Source: an uncultured Prevotella sp.
GTDB lineage: Bacteria > Bacteroidota > Bacteroidia > Bacteroidales > Bacteroidaceae
Direction: 5' to 3'
DNA: 64,000 nucleotides
NCBI GenBank assembly: GCA_900540375.1
Contig: UQFS01000003.1
Location: 1 to 64,000, forward strand
Position 1 is the first letter of the stretch. The number at the start of each line of letters is the position of its first letter. The notes below the pieces were generated by a model. That model saw nothing but the letters and a program-made list of their open reading frames with translations. It was not told the origin of the DNA and made no database searches. A program made the translations under genes and the position numbers. Shown piece after piece: positions 17,052 to 25,283 of the stretch.

Positions 17052-18473
17052 GTGAGCAGTATCAACATTGACAGGCGCAGGACGCTCTTAGCTACCATTA
17101 CACTTTGTGACTTTATCATTGTCAACTTAGTGGCTTGGCTGATTTTCTTAGAATTGGGTTCAGACATACCGGCTTATTTTCACACATACACCCGTATAGT
17201 AGTTGCCCTCATGAATGTGTCGGTACTGATCAGTGAACTCTTTTTCCACAGCATCATCCACTTCCGACTGCTGCGCCTGGCCGACGTGTCCCTTAATGTC
17301 TTCCGACTGACACTAACATTCACGTGTATCTTTGCCGTGCAGACGAAGTTTGTCTTCAATGACGTTCCGACCATCTTTTCCGTGTTCTTCTTCTTCAGCG
17401 CTTACCTGTCGCTGATGCTTTCGCGCATCTGCGAGCGTGGCGTGCTGAACTATCTGCGCAGTCACGGCCACAACGTGCGGCGTGTGCTCTTTGTCGGCGA
17501 CGATCCGGCGCTGGTAGTGCTGCACAACGAGATGATGGAGAATCCAGAGCTGGGCTACCGTTCGCTGGGCTATTACAGCGACGCCACAATCACCGATTGT
17601 CCAGAACCATTGCATTATCTCGGCACGCTGACTCAGATGAACAAGAAGATGAACGAGAACGATCGCTCGCCACTGAGCCAGTCGGGTATCGACATTGTGT
17701 TTTGTAGTCTGCCGCATGAGATGGGCTTTGAGGTAGAGCGTGTCATGCGCTCGTGCGACAAAAATGTGGCGCGTTTCTATTATGTGCCGCGTACGTTTGC
17801 CGATTCTAAAATGCGACTCGGCCCGATCCGCATGGGTGAGCACATATTCTTCACTAACCACCGCAGTGCACTCATGCAGCCTTATAACCGCATCATCAAG
17901 CGCTCGTTTGACTTAGTCGTGAGTCTGACAGCCTGCGCGTTCCTTGTTCCGCTGACCTTAGTCGTCGGTGCTATCATCAAAATACAGAGCCCCGGCCCCA
18001 TCTTCTTCAAGCAGCAGCGCACAGGCCTCAACGGTAACACTTTCTGGTGCTACAAGTTCCGCTCGATGCACGTCAACAAAGATGCTGACTGCAAGCAAGC
18101 CACAGAAAACGACCCACGCAAGTTCCCCTTCGGCAACTTCATCCGGAAATACAATATCGACGAACTGCCACAGTTCTTCAATGTGCTCATTGACGACATG
18201 AGCCTCGTGGGTCCGCGCCCGCACATGCTTGCGCATACGGAGATGTACGGAAGGCTGATCGACAAATACATGGTACGCCACTTCTGCAAGCCCGGCATCA
18301 CAGGATGGGCACAGGTCACCGGTTGCCGTGGTGAAACCAAAGAACTTTGGCAGATGGAGGAGCGCATTCAGCGCGACATCTGGTATATGGAGCACTGGAA
18401 CGTGGGACTGGACTTGAAGATCATGGGCTTGACTGTCCACTCATTCTTCGTACACGACGAGCACGCTTACTAA
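17052..18473 (+). CDS. Undecaprenyl-phosphate sugar phosphotransferase (exopolysaccharide initiation)
   Basis: A 473-residue polyprenyl glycosylphosphotransferase. The N-terminal half has four or five membrane helices (TLCDFIIVNLVAWLIFL, IFSVFFFFSAYLSLML) followed by a CoA-binding-like cytosolic domain (VRRVLFVGDDPAL). The C-terminal sugar transferase domain starts with KRSFDLVVSLTACAFLVPL, then SPGPIFFKQQRTGLNG, FWCYKFRSM, NIDELPQFFNVL, SLVGPRPHM and KPGITGWAQVTGCRGET. It transfers a sugar phosphate to undecaprenyl phosphate, starting O-antigen, capsule or exopolysaccharide synthesis. The GTG start at 17052 is chosen because no in-frame ATG precedes the first membrane helix. A bidirectional terminator follows. 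Confidence 0.92.
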   Translation: MSSINIDRRRTLLATITLCDFIIVNLVAWLIFLELGSDIPAYFHTYTRIVVALMNVSVLISELFFHSIIHFRLLRLADVSLNVFRLTLTFTCIFAVQTKFVFNDVPTIFSVFFFFSAYLSLMLSRICERGVLNYLRSHGHNVRRVLFVGDDPALVVLHNEMMENPELGYRSLGYYSDATITDCPEPLHYLGTLTQMNKKMNENDRSPLSQSGIDIVFCSLPHEMGFEVERVMRSCDKNVARFYYVPRTFADSKMRLGPIRMGEHIFFTNHRSALMQPYNRIIKRSFDLVVSLTACAFLVPLTLVVGAIIKIQSPGPIFFKQQRTGLNGNTFWCYKFRSMHVNKDADCKQATENDPRKFPFGNFIRKYNIDELPQFFNVLIDDMSLVGPRPHMLAHTEMYGRLIDKYMVRHFCKPGITGWAQVTGCRGETKELWQMEERIQRDIWYMEHWNVGLDLKIMGLTVHSFFVHDEHAY

Positions 18474-18532
18474 GTTCCGCCTATCCTCAACAACAGCACC
18501 GCTCATCGCTAACAACAGCGCCCTTGGAGTTA
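18467..18532 (+). repeat. Short 22-bp repeat after the transferase stop codon
   Basis: AACAACAGC occurs at 18489-18497 and again exactly 22 bp later at 18511-18519; the preceding 22 bp, which include the stop codon, share a CCGC-type core. The second copy runs into the terminator stem. Confidence 0.45.
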
Positions 18533-18565
18533 TCCATCATAAAGAAAGATGGCTCCAAGGGCGCT
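18517..18565. terminator. Bidirectional terminator between convergent genes
   Basis: Perfect 13-bp arms (18517-18529 with 18553-18565) and a further 5-bp inner stem (18534-18538 with 18548-18552). It separates the plus-strand transferase from the minus-strand esterase. Confidence 0.8.
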
Positions 18566-18596
18566 CGCTGTTTATATTTGCAACAATCGTCTTCTG

Positions 18597-20054
18597 CTAT
18601 TCATCCTTGTCTGTGCGGAACGGCATCAACGGCAGGTTGACACAGTTCTTCAGGTTGCCCAACTCGAAATTGCGGAAGCAGTAGCGCACGTACTTCGGCT
18701 GCTTCACCTCTGGCGACGTGACGTAAATCGTCTCGTTGCGGCGGTCCTGTCCCGACACCCAGAAGTGTCCGGCCACAGCACGATGGAAGACCTTGTCGGC
18801 TCCGGCCACCTCAAAGCCCTGGATGCCCTCGTAGCGTGACACACCGCCATAGGTCTTATCAAGGCTGACATAGCAGGTGTCGCCCTCGATGAACATGCTC
18901 TTATAGACCGGACTCTCGCACCGGAGCCCTTTGAAACCGTAATCGCGGTTCAATGCCAGAAACGCCAGGCGCTCTCCCACAGGTTGCTTCTGATGGGGAT
19001 GAATCTGAGTGCCCTCCCAAGGCTCAACAAGATCATTGGTGCAGACCAGCGCACTGTTGGGGATGATGCTTGCCGCACGTTCCTGCTGTTCACGCAGCAA
19101 GGCGCCCGAAGTGCCGTCAGCACCGTCACCATATATATAAGGAGCAATCTGCACAAAGTAGAAAGGTAGCTCGCCCTGACCGAAATCGCGACGCCACTGC
19201 TCCACGAGGAGCTTCAGCCGGTCGGAATACTCATTGCCCGGCGCACCTACATTGGAGCAACCCTGATAGAAGAGAATGCCCTTGACGGTGTAGTTGAGGA
19301 TGGGATGGAATGTGCCGTTGCCCCACAACAGCGGGCGCAGATAGTCATAAGGGAACTTCTTCACCATCTTGGCGGAGTCGAGCTCCTCGTTGGTATATTT
19401 CTTCAGGTTGGCCTCGTCAAGCCAGCTCTCTACGCGCGAGCCGCCCTTGTTGGCAAGGATGAGTCCCACGGGTACGTCGGCCACGCGGTTGACCATGCGG
19501 GCAAAGAAGTAGCCCACGGCGCTGCAGTCTGCCACCGTGTTGACGTCCACAGCCTTCCACTGGCACTGCGCGTCGTCCTGCGGTGTGGTCCGCATCACGC
19601 TCGGTACCTTCACAAACCGTATGCCTTTGTTTTGCGCAGCCTCAGCCACCACATTATTATAGTCCTTCACCGGACAGTTGTAGAAGCCGCCAACGGGCAT
19701 CTCCATGTTGCTCTGCCCGGCGCAGACCCACACCTCGCCACTGAGCAGATTCTTGATGGTGGTCTTCTCGCCGTCGTCGAAGGTCACCGACAGCGGCGTG
19801 AGACTGGCCTTGGGCGTCTTCACCTCAACGAGCCACTTGCCGTCGCGCCCTGCCTGAGCCGTGTAGACATCCTTGTTCCACGATGTTGTGACCTTGACGG
19901 TCTTTCCGGGTTTGTCCCAGCCCCACAGGTGGGCATCGGACTGTTGTTGGAGCACCATGCCGTCGCCGACGATATGCGGCAGACGCACCTTGGCCTGAGC
20001 GGCTGAAGCCGACAGAAGACCAGCGGCAAAGATGAGTAATGTTGTCGTTTTCAT
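18597..20054 (-). CDS. Sialate O-acetylesterase-family (SASA) exported esterase
   Basis: A 485-residue SGNH-type esterase of the SASA family. The ATG at 20054 gives a signal peptide ending SASAAQA. The catalytic serine is in VCAGQSNMEMPVGG, and the His block is THIHPHQK-like (GTQIHPHQKQPVGERLA). A beta-sandwich precedes the hydrolase domain (VRLPHIVGDGMVLQQQ, WGWDKPGKTVKV). Family members remove acetyl groups from sialic acids but also from plant polysaccharides. Beside a mannan locus, deacetylation of acetylated mannan or glucomannan is a reasonable alternative. It has its own promoter at 20107-20138. Confidence 0.9.
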   Translation of the reverse strand: MKTTTLLIFAAGLLSASAAQAKVRLPHIVGDGMVLQQQSDAHLWGWDKPGKTVKVTTSWNKDVYTAQAGRDGKWLVEVKTPKASLTPLSVTFDDGEKTTIKNLLSGEVWVCAGQSNMEMPVGGFYNCPVKDYNNVVAEAAQNKGIRFVKVPSVMRTTPQDDAQCQWKAVDVNTVADCSAVGYFFARMVNRVADVPVGLILANKGGSRVESWLDEANLKKYTNEELDSAKMVKKFPYDYLRPLLWGNGTFHPILNYTVKGILFYQGCSNVGAPGNEYSDRLKLLVEQWRRDFGQGELPFYFVQIAPYIYGDGADGTSGALLREQQERAASIIPNSALVCTNDLVEPWEGTQIHPHQKQPVGERLAFLALNRDYGFKGLRCESPVYKSMFIEGDTCYVSLDKTYGGVSRYEGIQGFEVAGADKVFHRAVAGHFWVSGQDRRNETIYVTSPEVKQPKYVRYCFRNFELGNLKNCVNLPLMPFRTDKDE

Positions 20055-20106
20055 ATTGGTTTTATAGATATTTGATTCGACCATCGTAAGGGTAGTCTTT
20101 GACACA

Positions 20107-20138
20107 CAAAGTTAACAGAAAATCACGAGAACAGCAAA
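20107..20138 (-). promoter_or_regulatory. Bacteroidetes-type promoter for the SASA esterase
   Basis: On the minus strand TTTG (20135-20138), a 20-bp spacer and TAACTTTG (20107-20114): a full -33/-7 match. The start codon is 52 bp downstream. Confidence 0.75.
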
Positions 20139-20154
20139 CCTCAGGAATGGAAAG

Positions 20155-20193
20155 AGCCATGACAGTACGTTAAAAAACGCCGCTGTCATGGCT
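20155..20193 (-). terminator. Terminator of the susC-GH5 operon
   Basis: Perfect 11-bp arms (20155-20165 with 20183-20193; AGCCATGACAG) about 65 bp beyond the GH5 stop codon. It precedes the esterase promoter. Confidence 0.7.
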
Positions 20194-20259
20194 ACACCCT
20201 GAAAAACAATGAATATAGGCCTAATTACCTACCAAAGTAATAAGGAGAACCTATTCTTG

Positions 20260-21759
20260 TCAGTTAACTGTCCCGAAGAGCGCATTGACGAGGTCCTCCT
20301 CGTACCATACGCCCGTCGAACGGTTATAGAGATTGCTCCACCACAGTCCAGAAGTGCCATATTCGGCAAACTTCTTGCGCATATACTCGGCATATTTCAC
20401 ACGCTCGGCCATCTCGGGATGGGTGCCAATGGCACCGAACTCGCCAAAGAAGTAGGGCACGCCCATTGCGTTGCAACGTGTGCTGATGCGGCTGAAGACG
20501 TTGTCGATCTCGGTCTGGCAGCTTGTGTCGAAGACCTTGATATAGTACTGCTCGTCGTCCTTGTTGTTGGAGTCGTTGCAGAACCAATAAGGATCATAGC
20601 TGTGGATGGAGACGATGATATGGTTCGGATGGGCATCCTGCGGCACGGTGAAGGCGTCGAGGTTGGCCTGTGCCGACGAAGCGGCATAAGGATTGACCAC
20701 AAGATTGCGATAGGCATTGTTGCCGCCAGTGGCGCGCACGGTATTGACGAAGTCCTGCTCGAGCTTGTTGACGGCCTGGAGGTCGGTGATACTCGGCGTC
20801 GACGCCCACGACTTGTCCTTGTTCAGGATTTCGTTGAAGGCCTCGAAGAGCAGGTGGTCGTCATAGTCCTTGAACTCGGTGGCTATCTGCTTCCACAACT
20901 TCTGGTAGCGTTTGGTGATCGTTGGATAGTCGTCGAGGTTGGCGTAGAGCCATCCGGCATCGTCCTTGCGGCTGGCTTCCTTGGCACCCGTGTCGTGCTG
21001 CACGTTGAGGATGCAGTAGCAGTCGGGATGGGCCTTGACCACATAGTCGACAACCTCCTTGACACGGGCCATCCACGCGGCGTCGACCCTATCGTTGGCG
21101 TCCATGTGTGCGTGCCACGAGACGGGGATGCGGATGACGTTGAAGCCCTTGGCTATGATGGCATCGATGATGGCCTGCGTGGTCACGGGCTGTCCCCACG
21201 CCGTCTCCCAGGCCGACGTGCCCTTGGTGAAGTCAATCCATGAGGACGTGTTCACGTCGGGATCACTGTCAAGCGTATTGCCGAGGTTGTAGCCAAACTT
21301 GATGCTCTTAACAAAGTCGTAGGAGCTTTGGAAGGTGTCGCCCGGGTCGAGCTCGACACCTTTCTGTGTGACGGTGACGACCTTGGTCAGCGCACCAGCT
21401 GTGAAGGTCAGCTGTGAGCTGCGCTGTGCACCGTCGTTGCTGGTGACGCTCACCTTGACGTAAGCCTTGGTGTTGGTCGCCGCCGTGTCGTTCACAGCCC
21501 AGCCATAGCCGGCGTGCGGCGTGATCTTCAACCACGTGGTGTCGGCGTCGGGCACGCTCACCGTCCAGTCAGCATCGGTGCTGACGCCCAACATGGTGTT
21601 GCCCTCAGAGAGTTGGAACGTGATGGCGTCGACGACCGATCCGTTTTGCGTGACGGAGAGCGTTGAAGCCTTCTGGACATCATCGTCGCTGCTGCACGCT
21701 CCCACGAGGAGCGACACAAGCAGCAGGAACAGAATGGATAAACTATTCTTGTATTTCAT
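20260..21759 (-). CDS. GH5 endo-beta-glycanase lipoprotein with BACON domain
   Basis: A 499-residue surface or periplasmic lipoprotein: signal peptide with lipobox LVGAC, a BACON-like beta domain at about residues 32-135 (ADWTVSVPDADTTWLKITP, LTFTAGALTKVVTVTQKG), then a GH5 barrel from about 145. The motif FGYNLGNTLD, WETAWGQPVTT and GFNVIRIPVSWHAHMD resemble subfamily GH5_4. The acid/base is Glu310 in FEAFNEIL and the nucleophile Glu440 in FFGEFGAIG. GH5_4 enzymes cleave beta-1,4-glucan, xyloglucan or glucomannan; next to a mannan-processing arm, glucomannan is the likely target. Last gene of the susC operon, 18 bp after the glycan-binding protein. Confidence 0.92.
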   Translation of the reverse strand: MKYKNSLSILFLLLVSLLVGACSSDDDVQKASTLSVTQNGSVVDAITFQLSEGNTMLGVSTDADWTVSVPDADTTWLKITPHAGYGWAVNDTAATNTKAYVKVSVTSNDGAQRSSQLTFTAGALTKVVTVTQKGVELDPGDTFQSSYDFVKSIKFGYNLGNTLDSDPDVNTSSWIDFTKGTSAWETAWGQPVTTQAIIDAIIAKGFNVIRIPVSWHAHMDANDRVDAAWMARVKEVVDYVVKAHPDCYCILNVQHDTGAKEASRKDDAGWLYANLDDYPTITKRYQKLWKQIATEFKDYDDHLLFEAFNEILNKDKSWASTPSITDLQAVNKLEQDFVNTVRATGGNNAYRNLVVNPYAASSAQANLDAFTVPQDAHPNHIIVSIHSYDPYWFCNDSNNKDDEQYYIKVFDTSCQTEIDNVFSRISTRCNAMGVPYFFGEFGAIGTHPEMAERVKYAEYMRKKFAEYGTSGLWWSNLYNRSTGVWYEEDLVNALFGTVN

Positions 21760-21777
21760 GGTTTCGTTGCATTGAGA

Positions 21778-23409
21778 TTATTTCTTGGGCAGATAGATCA
21801 CACGCACATTGTCGATCTTGACCTTCACATTGCCCTCTGTAGTGCTCTGGTTGATGTTCATGATACGGAACTGGTTCAGTCCGGTGGTGCGTATCTGACT
21901 CATCGTCTTGCCGACATAGTCAGCGAACTTGCTCAACGGCACGATGGCACGGTACCACTTGTTCTTATGGGCCACGCCATTGAAGTCCTGACAGACAGGG
22001 CCGTCGGGGAAGCTGCCCACCTGCGGGCTGGCATCGTAGCCGCCTTGTGGCCAGGCGAAGCTGTCGTACTGATTCTCGGCGTCGCCAAGCGGGAACAAGG
22101 TGTAGCGCAGATAGCCCCAGAAGCTGCCGTTGTTGAAGTCGCCCTCATCCTCCACCTCGTAAGCGAAGTAGAGCTCGTCGGCTGTCGCCGTGGCGGGGAT
22201 GTTGTTGGAGAAGGCGAAGCTGTTACCGCTCCAGTCTTTACGGAAGAAGCACATCGTGCCCCACCAGCTCTGCGACTCATGGAAGTCGAAGAGACAGTAC
22301 TTGCCATCGGCTGTGCCGCCGTCGACATAGGAGGCATTGGGACCCCAACCGTTGTCTGTGGCATCGCCGTCGAAGGTGGTCAGCAACGTAGAGTAGTCGT
22401 AGAAGCGGTCGGCGCTGGCCGTGCCGCCGGGAGTTGTCACGGTGAGTGTGGTAGGGCTGCCCTCGGCAGGCTTCTTCTTAAACGGCACGTAGACAGTGTC
22501 TTGCGTTGCCGATACGGAGAACTCTCCTGCCTTGAGCTCGATGTCGCCATACTTCACTTCGGGCTGAACAAACTCACGGCCGGTGATGATGAGCGTCTCA
22601 CCAATCTGCGGCATGTCTGACGACACGGAGCTGATGACCGGCTTGCCGGGCAGACGATAGTAGGCGATGTAGGTCGTACCGGCTGCGCACTCCACGACGA
22701 GGGTGCCAGAGTCGGGTGCGTTCTCCGGCACGATGGCACCAACAACAGAGGAGGTCTCGTAGGCCTGATTGCTGTTGAGATGGTGATCCTGACTGATGTC
22801 GAAATACTTTGTCACCGCCGTGTGGTTGCCGCCGACAGTCGTCCACGTGGTGGTATCGAGCTGTGCAGCCTGCAGGTCAGTGATGTACATATCGTTGATG
22901 TCCACGAGATTGAGTCCTTTCAACGTAAGCGTGTCACCGGCATTTCGCGGATAGTCAGCCACGAGGGTCTGCAACTGTGGACCGGGTGCAGTGACCTTGA
23001 AGGCAAACGTCGCGGTTCCTCCGTTGGTGGTCACCTGTATCTCGTCGGGGATAGCCGAGTCGAAACTGGAGAGCTTGAAGCCATTCTCCTCTGTCGGAAT
23101 GGTGACCACAATGCTGTGGTCGGTGTTGAGTGTGGGATTGATAAAGACGCTCTGTCCGTTGATGGTCACCTCGCGAGCATTGCCAAGGTTGTTGCCCATG
23201 ATGGCGATGAGCGTGCCTGCGCCCGCCTTGGTGTAGTAGTTGTCGTAGGAATAGTTGAGCGTGTCACTGGAGAGAATCTTCACGCCAGTGATCTCCGGCT
23301 GCCCGCCCGTGGAGGAGTCATCGCTGCAAGAGGTCGCCGTCATGGCCAGCATGAGCAGGGCCAACACCATCCATAGAGCGGTGCGCATGTTTCTATATTG
23401 CGTTTTCAT
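21778..23409 (-). CDS. Surface glycan-binding lipoprotein with IPT/TIG domains
   Basis: A 543-residue lipoprotein (lipobox MTATSC) in the SusE/F position of the locus. It contains several IPT/TIG immunoglobulin-like domains (PEITGVKILSSD, GTLIAIMGNNLGNAREVTINGQ, GKPVISSVSSDMPQIGETLIITG) and a C-terminal, tryptophan-rich binding module of about 200 residues (GWGPNASYVDGG, SQSWWGTMCFFRKDWSGN, SFWGYLRYTLFPLG). This plan matches the SGBP-B proteins that hold polysaccharide at the cell surface before SusCD import. It has no catalytic motif. It lies 27 bp after susD. Confidence 0.9.
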   Translation of the reverse strand: MKTQYRNMRTALWMVLALLMLAMTATSCSDDSSTGGQPEITGVKILSSDTLNYSYDNYYTKAGAGTLIAIMGNNLGNAREVTINGQSVFINPTLNTDHSIVVTIPTEENGFKLSSFDSAIPDEIQVTTNGGTATFAFKVTAPGPQLQTLVADYPRNAGDTLTLKGLNLVDINDMYITDLQAAQLDTTTWTTVGGNHTAVTKYFDISQDHHLNSNQAYETSSVVGAIVPENAPDSGTLVVECAAGTTYIAYYRLPGKPVISSVSSDMPQIGETLIITGREFVQPEVKYGDIELKAGEFSVSATQDTVYVPFKKKPAEGSPTTLTVTTPGGTASADRFYDYSTLLTTFDGDATDNGWGPNASYVDGGTADGKYCLFDFHESQSWWGTMCFFRKDWSGNSFAFSNNIPATATADELYFAYEVEDEGDFNNGSFWGYLRYTLFPLGDAENQYDSFAWPQGGYDASPQVGSFPDGPVCQDFNGVAHKNKWYRAIVPLSKFADYVGKTMSQIRTTGLNQFRIMNINQSTTEGNVKVKIDNVRVIYLPKK

Positions 23410-23436
23410 GATGATATGTTCTTTAAAAAATGATGG

Positions 23437-25239
23437 TTACTTCCCGTTGCCGAAGTCATATGCTTCTGTCGGAGCCGAATGAGAGAGGTTGGGGTTCTGG
23501 ATGACATCACTCTCCGGATAAGGCATGAAAATGTTGGTCTCGCTCAGCTCGATGGGCTGGTAGGTGGGCACATACTTCTTGACGATGGAGTTGAAGTCAT
23601 AGCTGTAGCCTTGCTTCTTGGTCTGCACAGGTGTGTTGTCCTGCTCGGAAACAGCGAGATGATCGTTCCAGAACACATGTCCCTCGCTGTCCGTGATGTA
23701 CCATGTGTTGACCCCCGGCGGGATACAACGGTAAGAGAAGGTGTGGTCGGCATTTTCAAGGATGTCGCCCTCACGCATCTCGCAGGCACGGTGCTGAGTG
23801 TTGTTGAAGTACGAGAGCATGGTCTGCGGTTTCCAGCGGTACCATGTCACCATGTTCCACCAGTTGCTGTACTCCATACAGAACTCGATGCGGCGCTCAC
23901 GGACCAGGTCCATAAATGTCAACGAGGTCAAAGGCTTGACATGAGCGCGTGTGCGCACGGCGTTGACAGCAGCCAAAGCCTCCGGGTCTGTCGTGGACGC
24001 GCTGTTGCCAAGGATGGCCTCAGCCTTCATGAGGTAAACATCAGCCAGTCGCTGAATATAGGTGTTCAGCGGGGAAGCCATCTGTGCCAGACCATGGGAG
24101 CCGACATCGGCCTTTGCGCCGACGACGCCTTTCTTCAGCTGCATCCAGTTATGCTTGTAGGTGTAGCCGCCCCTGTCGGTGCGGATATAATCATAGTGTC
24201 GGCCCGGTGTGAAGAATGTGCCGCGGATACGGAAGCTGTCGGCGGGGTCTTCGTTGTACAGGTCTATCATGTCGGTAGATGCCGTGAGGTTGCCGCCCCA
24301 GACATTGACATCAGAGACCTCGGAGAAGGCCAGGTCAGAGTAGAGTGCGTTCATGGCTCCCCACTCGCCCGTGTTCGGGTCAGCCCAGCGCATGGCGAGG
24401 ATGGTCTCGCTATTGTCGTTGTTCTGTGCTTTGAAGAGATCCTCATAGTTGGCCATCAGACTGAATTTGCCGCTGTTGATGACCTCGTTGCAGAGGCTCA
24501 CCACTTCCTTCAGCGTGGCCTCGTCGCGATTGTGGTCTACCTTGGAGCTGGCGTCCCAACCGCTCTGTGCCAACAGTGCCTTGGCAAGTGCAGCCTTGGC
24601 GGCGTATTTGTTGGGATGGTTGTCGGTACCTGTCTCTGGCAGCAGGTCAGCAGCACGACGGAAGTCACGCACGATGAACTTCAGCACGTCGGCCTCGGAG
24701 TTGAGCTTCTTGATAGGATTGTCGACCATGCTCTGGTTGCCTTCAAACAGGATGTTCGGTCCCCAGCCACACAACAGATAATAGTATGCCCAGCCACGCA
24801 TGAGGTAACACTCGCCCTCGGCGGCGTTCTTGGCCGACTCGGTCACAGCCGACGAGCAGTAGTTCTCGATGTTGCTAAGAATGGCGTTGCTCATCGTCAC
24901 CACATTGTAGAGCGACGACCACGCGTAGCTCATGTCCTCGGTGAGTCCGGTGACCTGGAAGCGTGCAAACTCAGCACTCACATAGGGATTCCAGCCGTCG
25001 TTGGCACGGTAGGAGCCCATGCCGATGATGGCACGACGGTTGAAGTCGAACCATGCACGGTTGTATAGAGGCTCCGTGCCCTTCCTGACAGCATTGTCGG
25101 AAGCATAAAAAGTCTCGGACGTATAGTTGCCCGAAGGCGTCTTGTCGAGGAAATCGGAGCCGCACCCCGTCAGGGAGAGCAGCGAGCCGGCCAAGACAGA
25201 GGCCAAAAGAATATGTCTTGTATTCATAAGAATGTTCAT
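23437..25239 (-). CDS. SusD-family starch-binding-type outer membrane lipoprotein
   Basis: A 600-residue SusD-like lid protein of a SusCD glycan importer. The lipobox is SLTGC, followed by SDFLDKTPSGNYTSETFY, a usual SusD N-terminus; TPR-like helices occupy the middle, and the C-terminal LVRERRIEFCMEYSNWWNMVTW region is the conserved SusD/RagB signature. The ATG at 25239 is used; 25227 is also possible. It ends 27 bp before the glycan-binding protein and begins 44 bp after susC. Ligand specificity cannot be read directly, but context suggests beta-mannan or glucomannan. Confidence 0.95.
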   Translation of the reverse strand: MNILMNTRHILLASVLAGSLLSLTGCGSDFLDKTPSGNYTSETFYASDNAVRKGTEPLYNRAWFDFNRRAIIGMGSYRANDGWNPYVSAEFARFQVTGLTEDMSYAWSSLYNVVTMSNAILSNIENYCSSAVTESAKNAAEGECYLMRGWAYYYLLCGWGPNILFEGNQSMVDNPIKKLNSEADVLKFIVRDFRRAADLLPETGTDNHPNKYAAKAALAKALLAQSGWDASSKVDHNRDEATLKEVVSLCNEVINSGKFSLMANYEDLFKAQNNDNSETILAMRWADPNTGEWGAMNALYSDLAFSEVSDVNVWGGNLTASTDMIDLYNEDPADSFRIRGTFFTPGRHYDYIRTDRGGYTYKHNWMQLKKGVVGAKADVGSHGLAQMASPLNTYIQRLADVYLMKAEAILGNSASTTDPEALAAVNAVRTRAHVKPLTSLTFMDLVRERRIEFCMEYSNWWNMVTWYRWKPQTMLSYFNNTQHRACEMREGDILENADHTFSYRCIPPGVNTWYITDSEGHVFWNDHLAVSEQDNTPVQTKKQGYSYDFNSIVKKYVPTYQPIELSETNIFMPYPESDVIQNPNLSHSAPTEAYDFGNGK

Positions 25240-25283
25240 GTTTATGGTGTTGATCACATGTTTTGAAACGTACGGCTTGCCAC

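Noticed and set aside
23479..25068. 529-codon open frame on the plus strand opposite susD
   Set aside because: It is antisense to a clear SusD gene, has low-complexity Val/Gly/His-rich composition and no recognisable domain; long antisense frames are common in this sequence.
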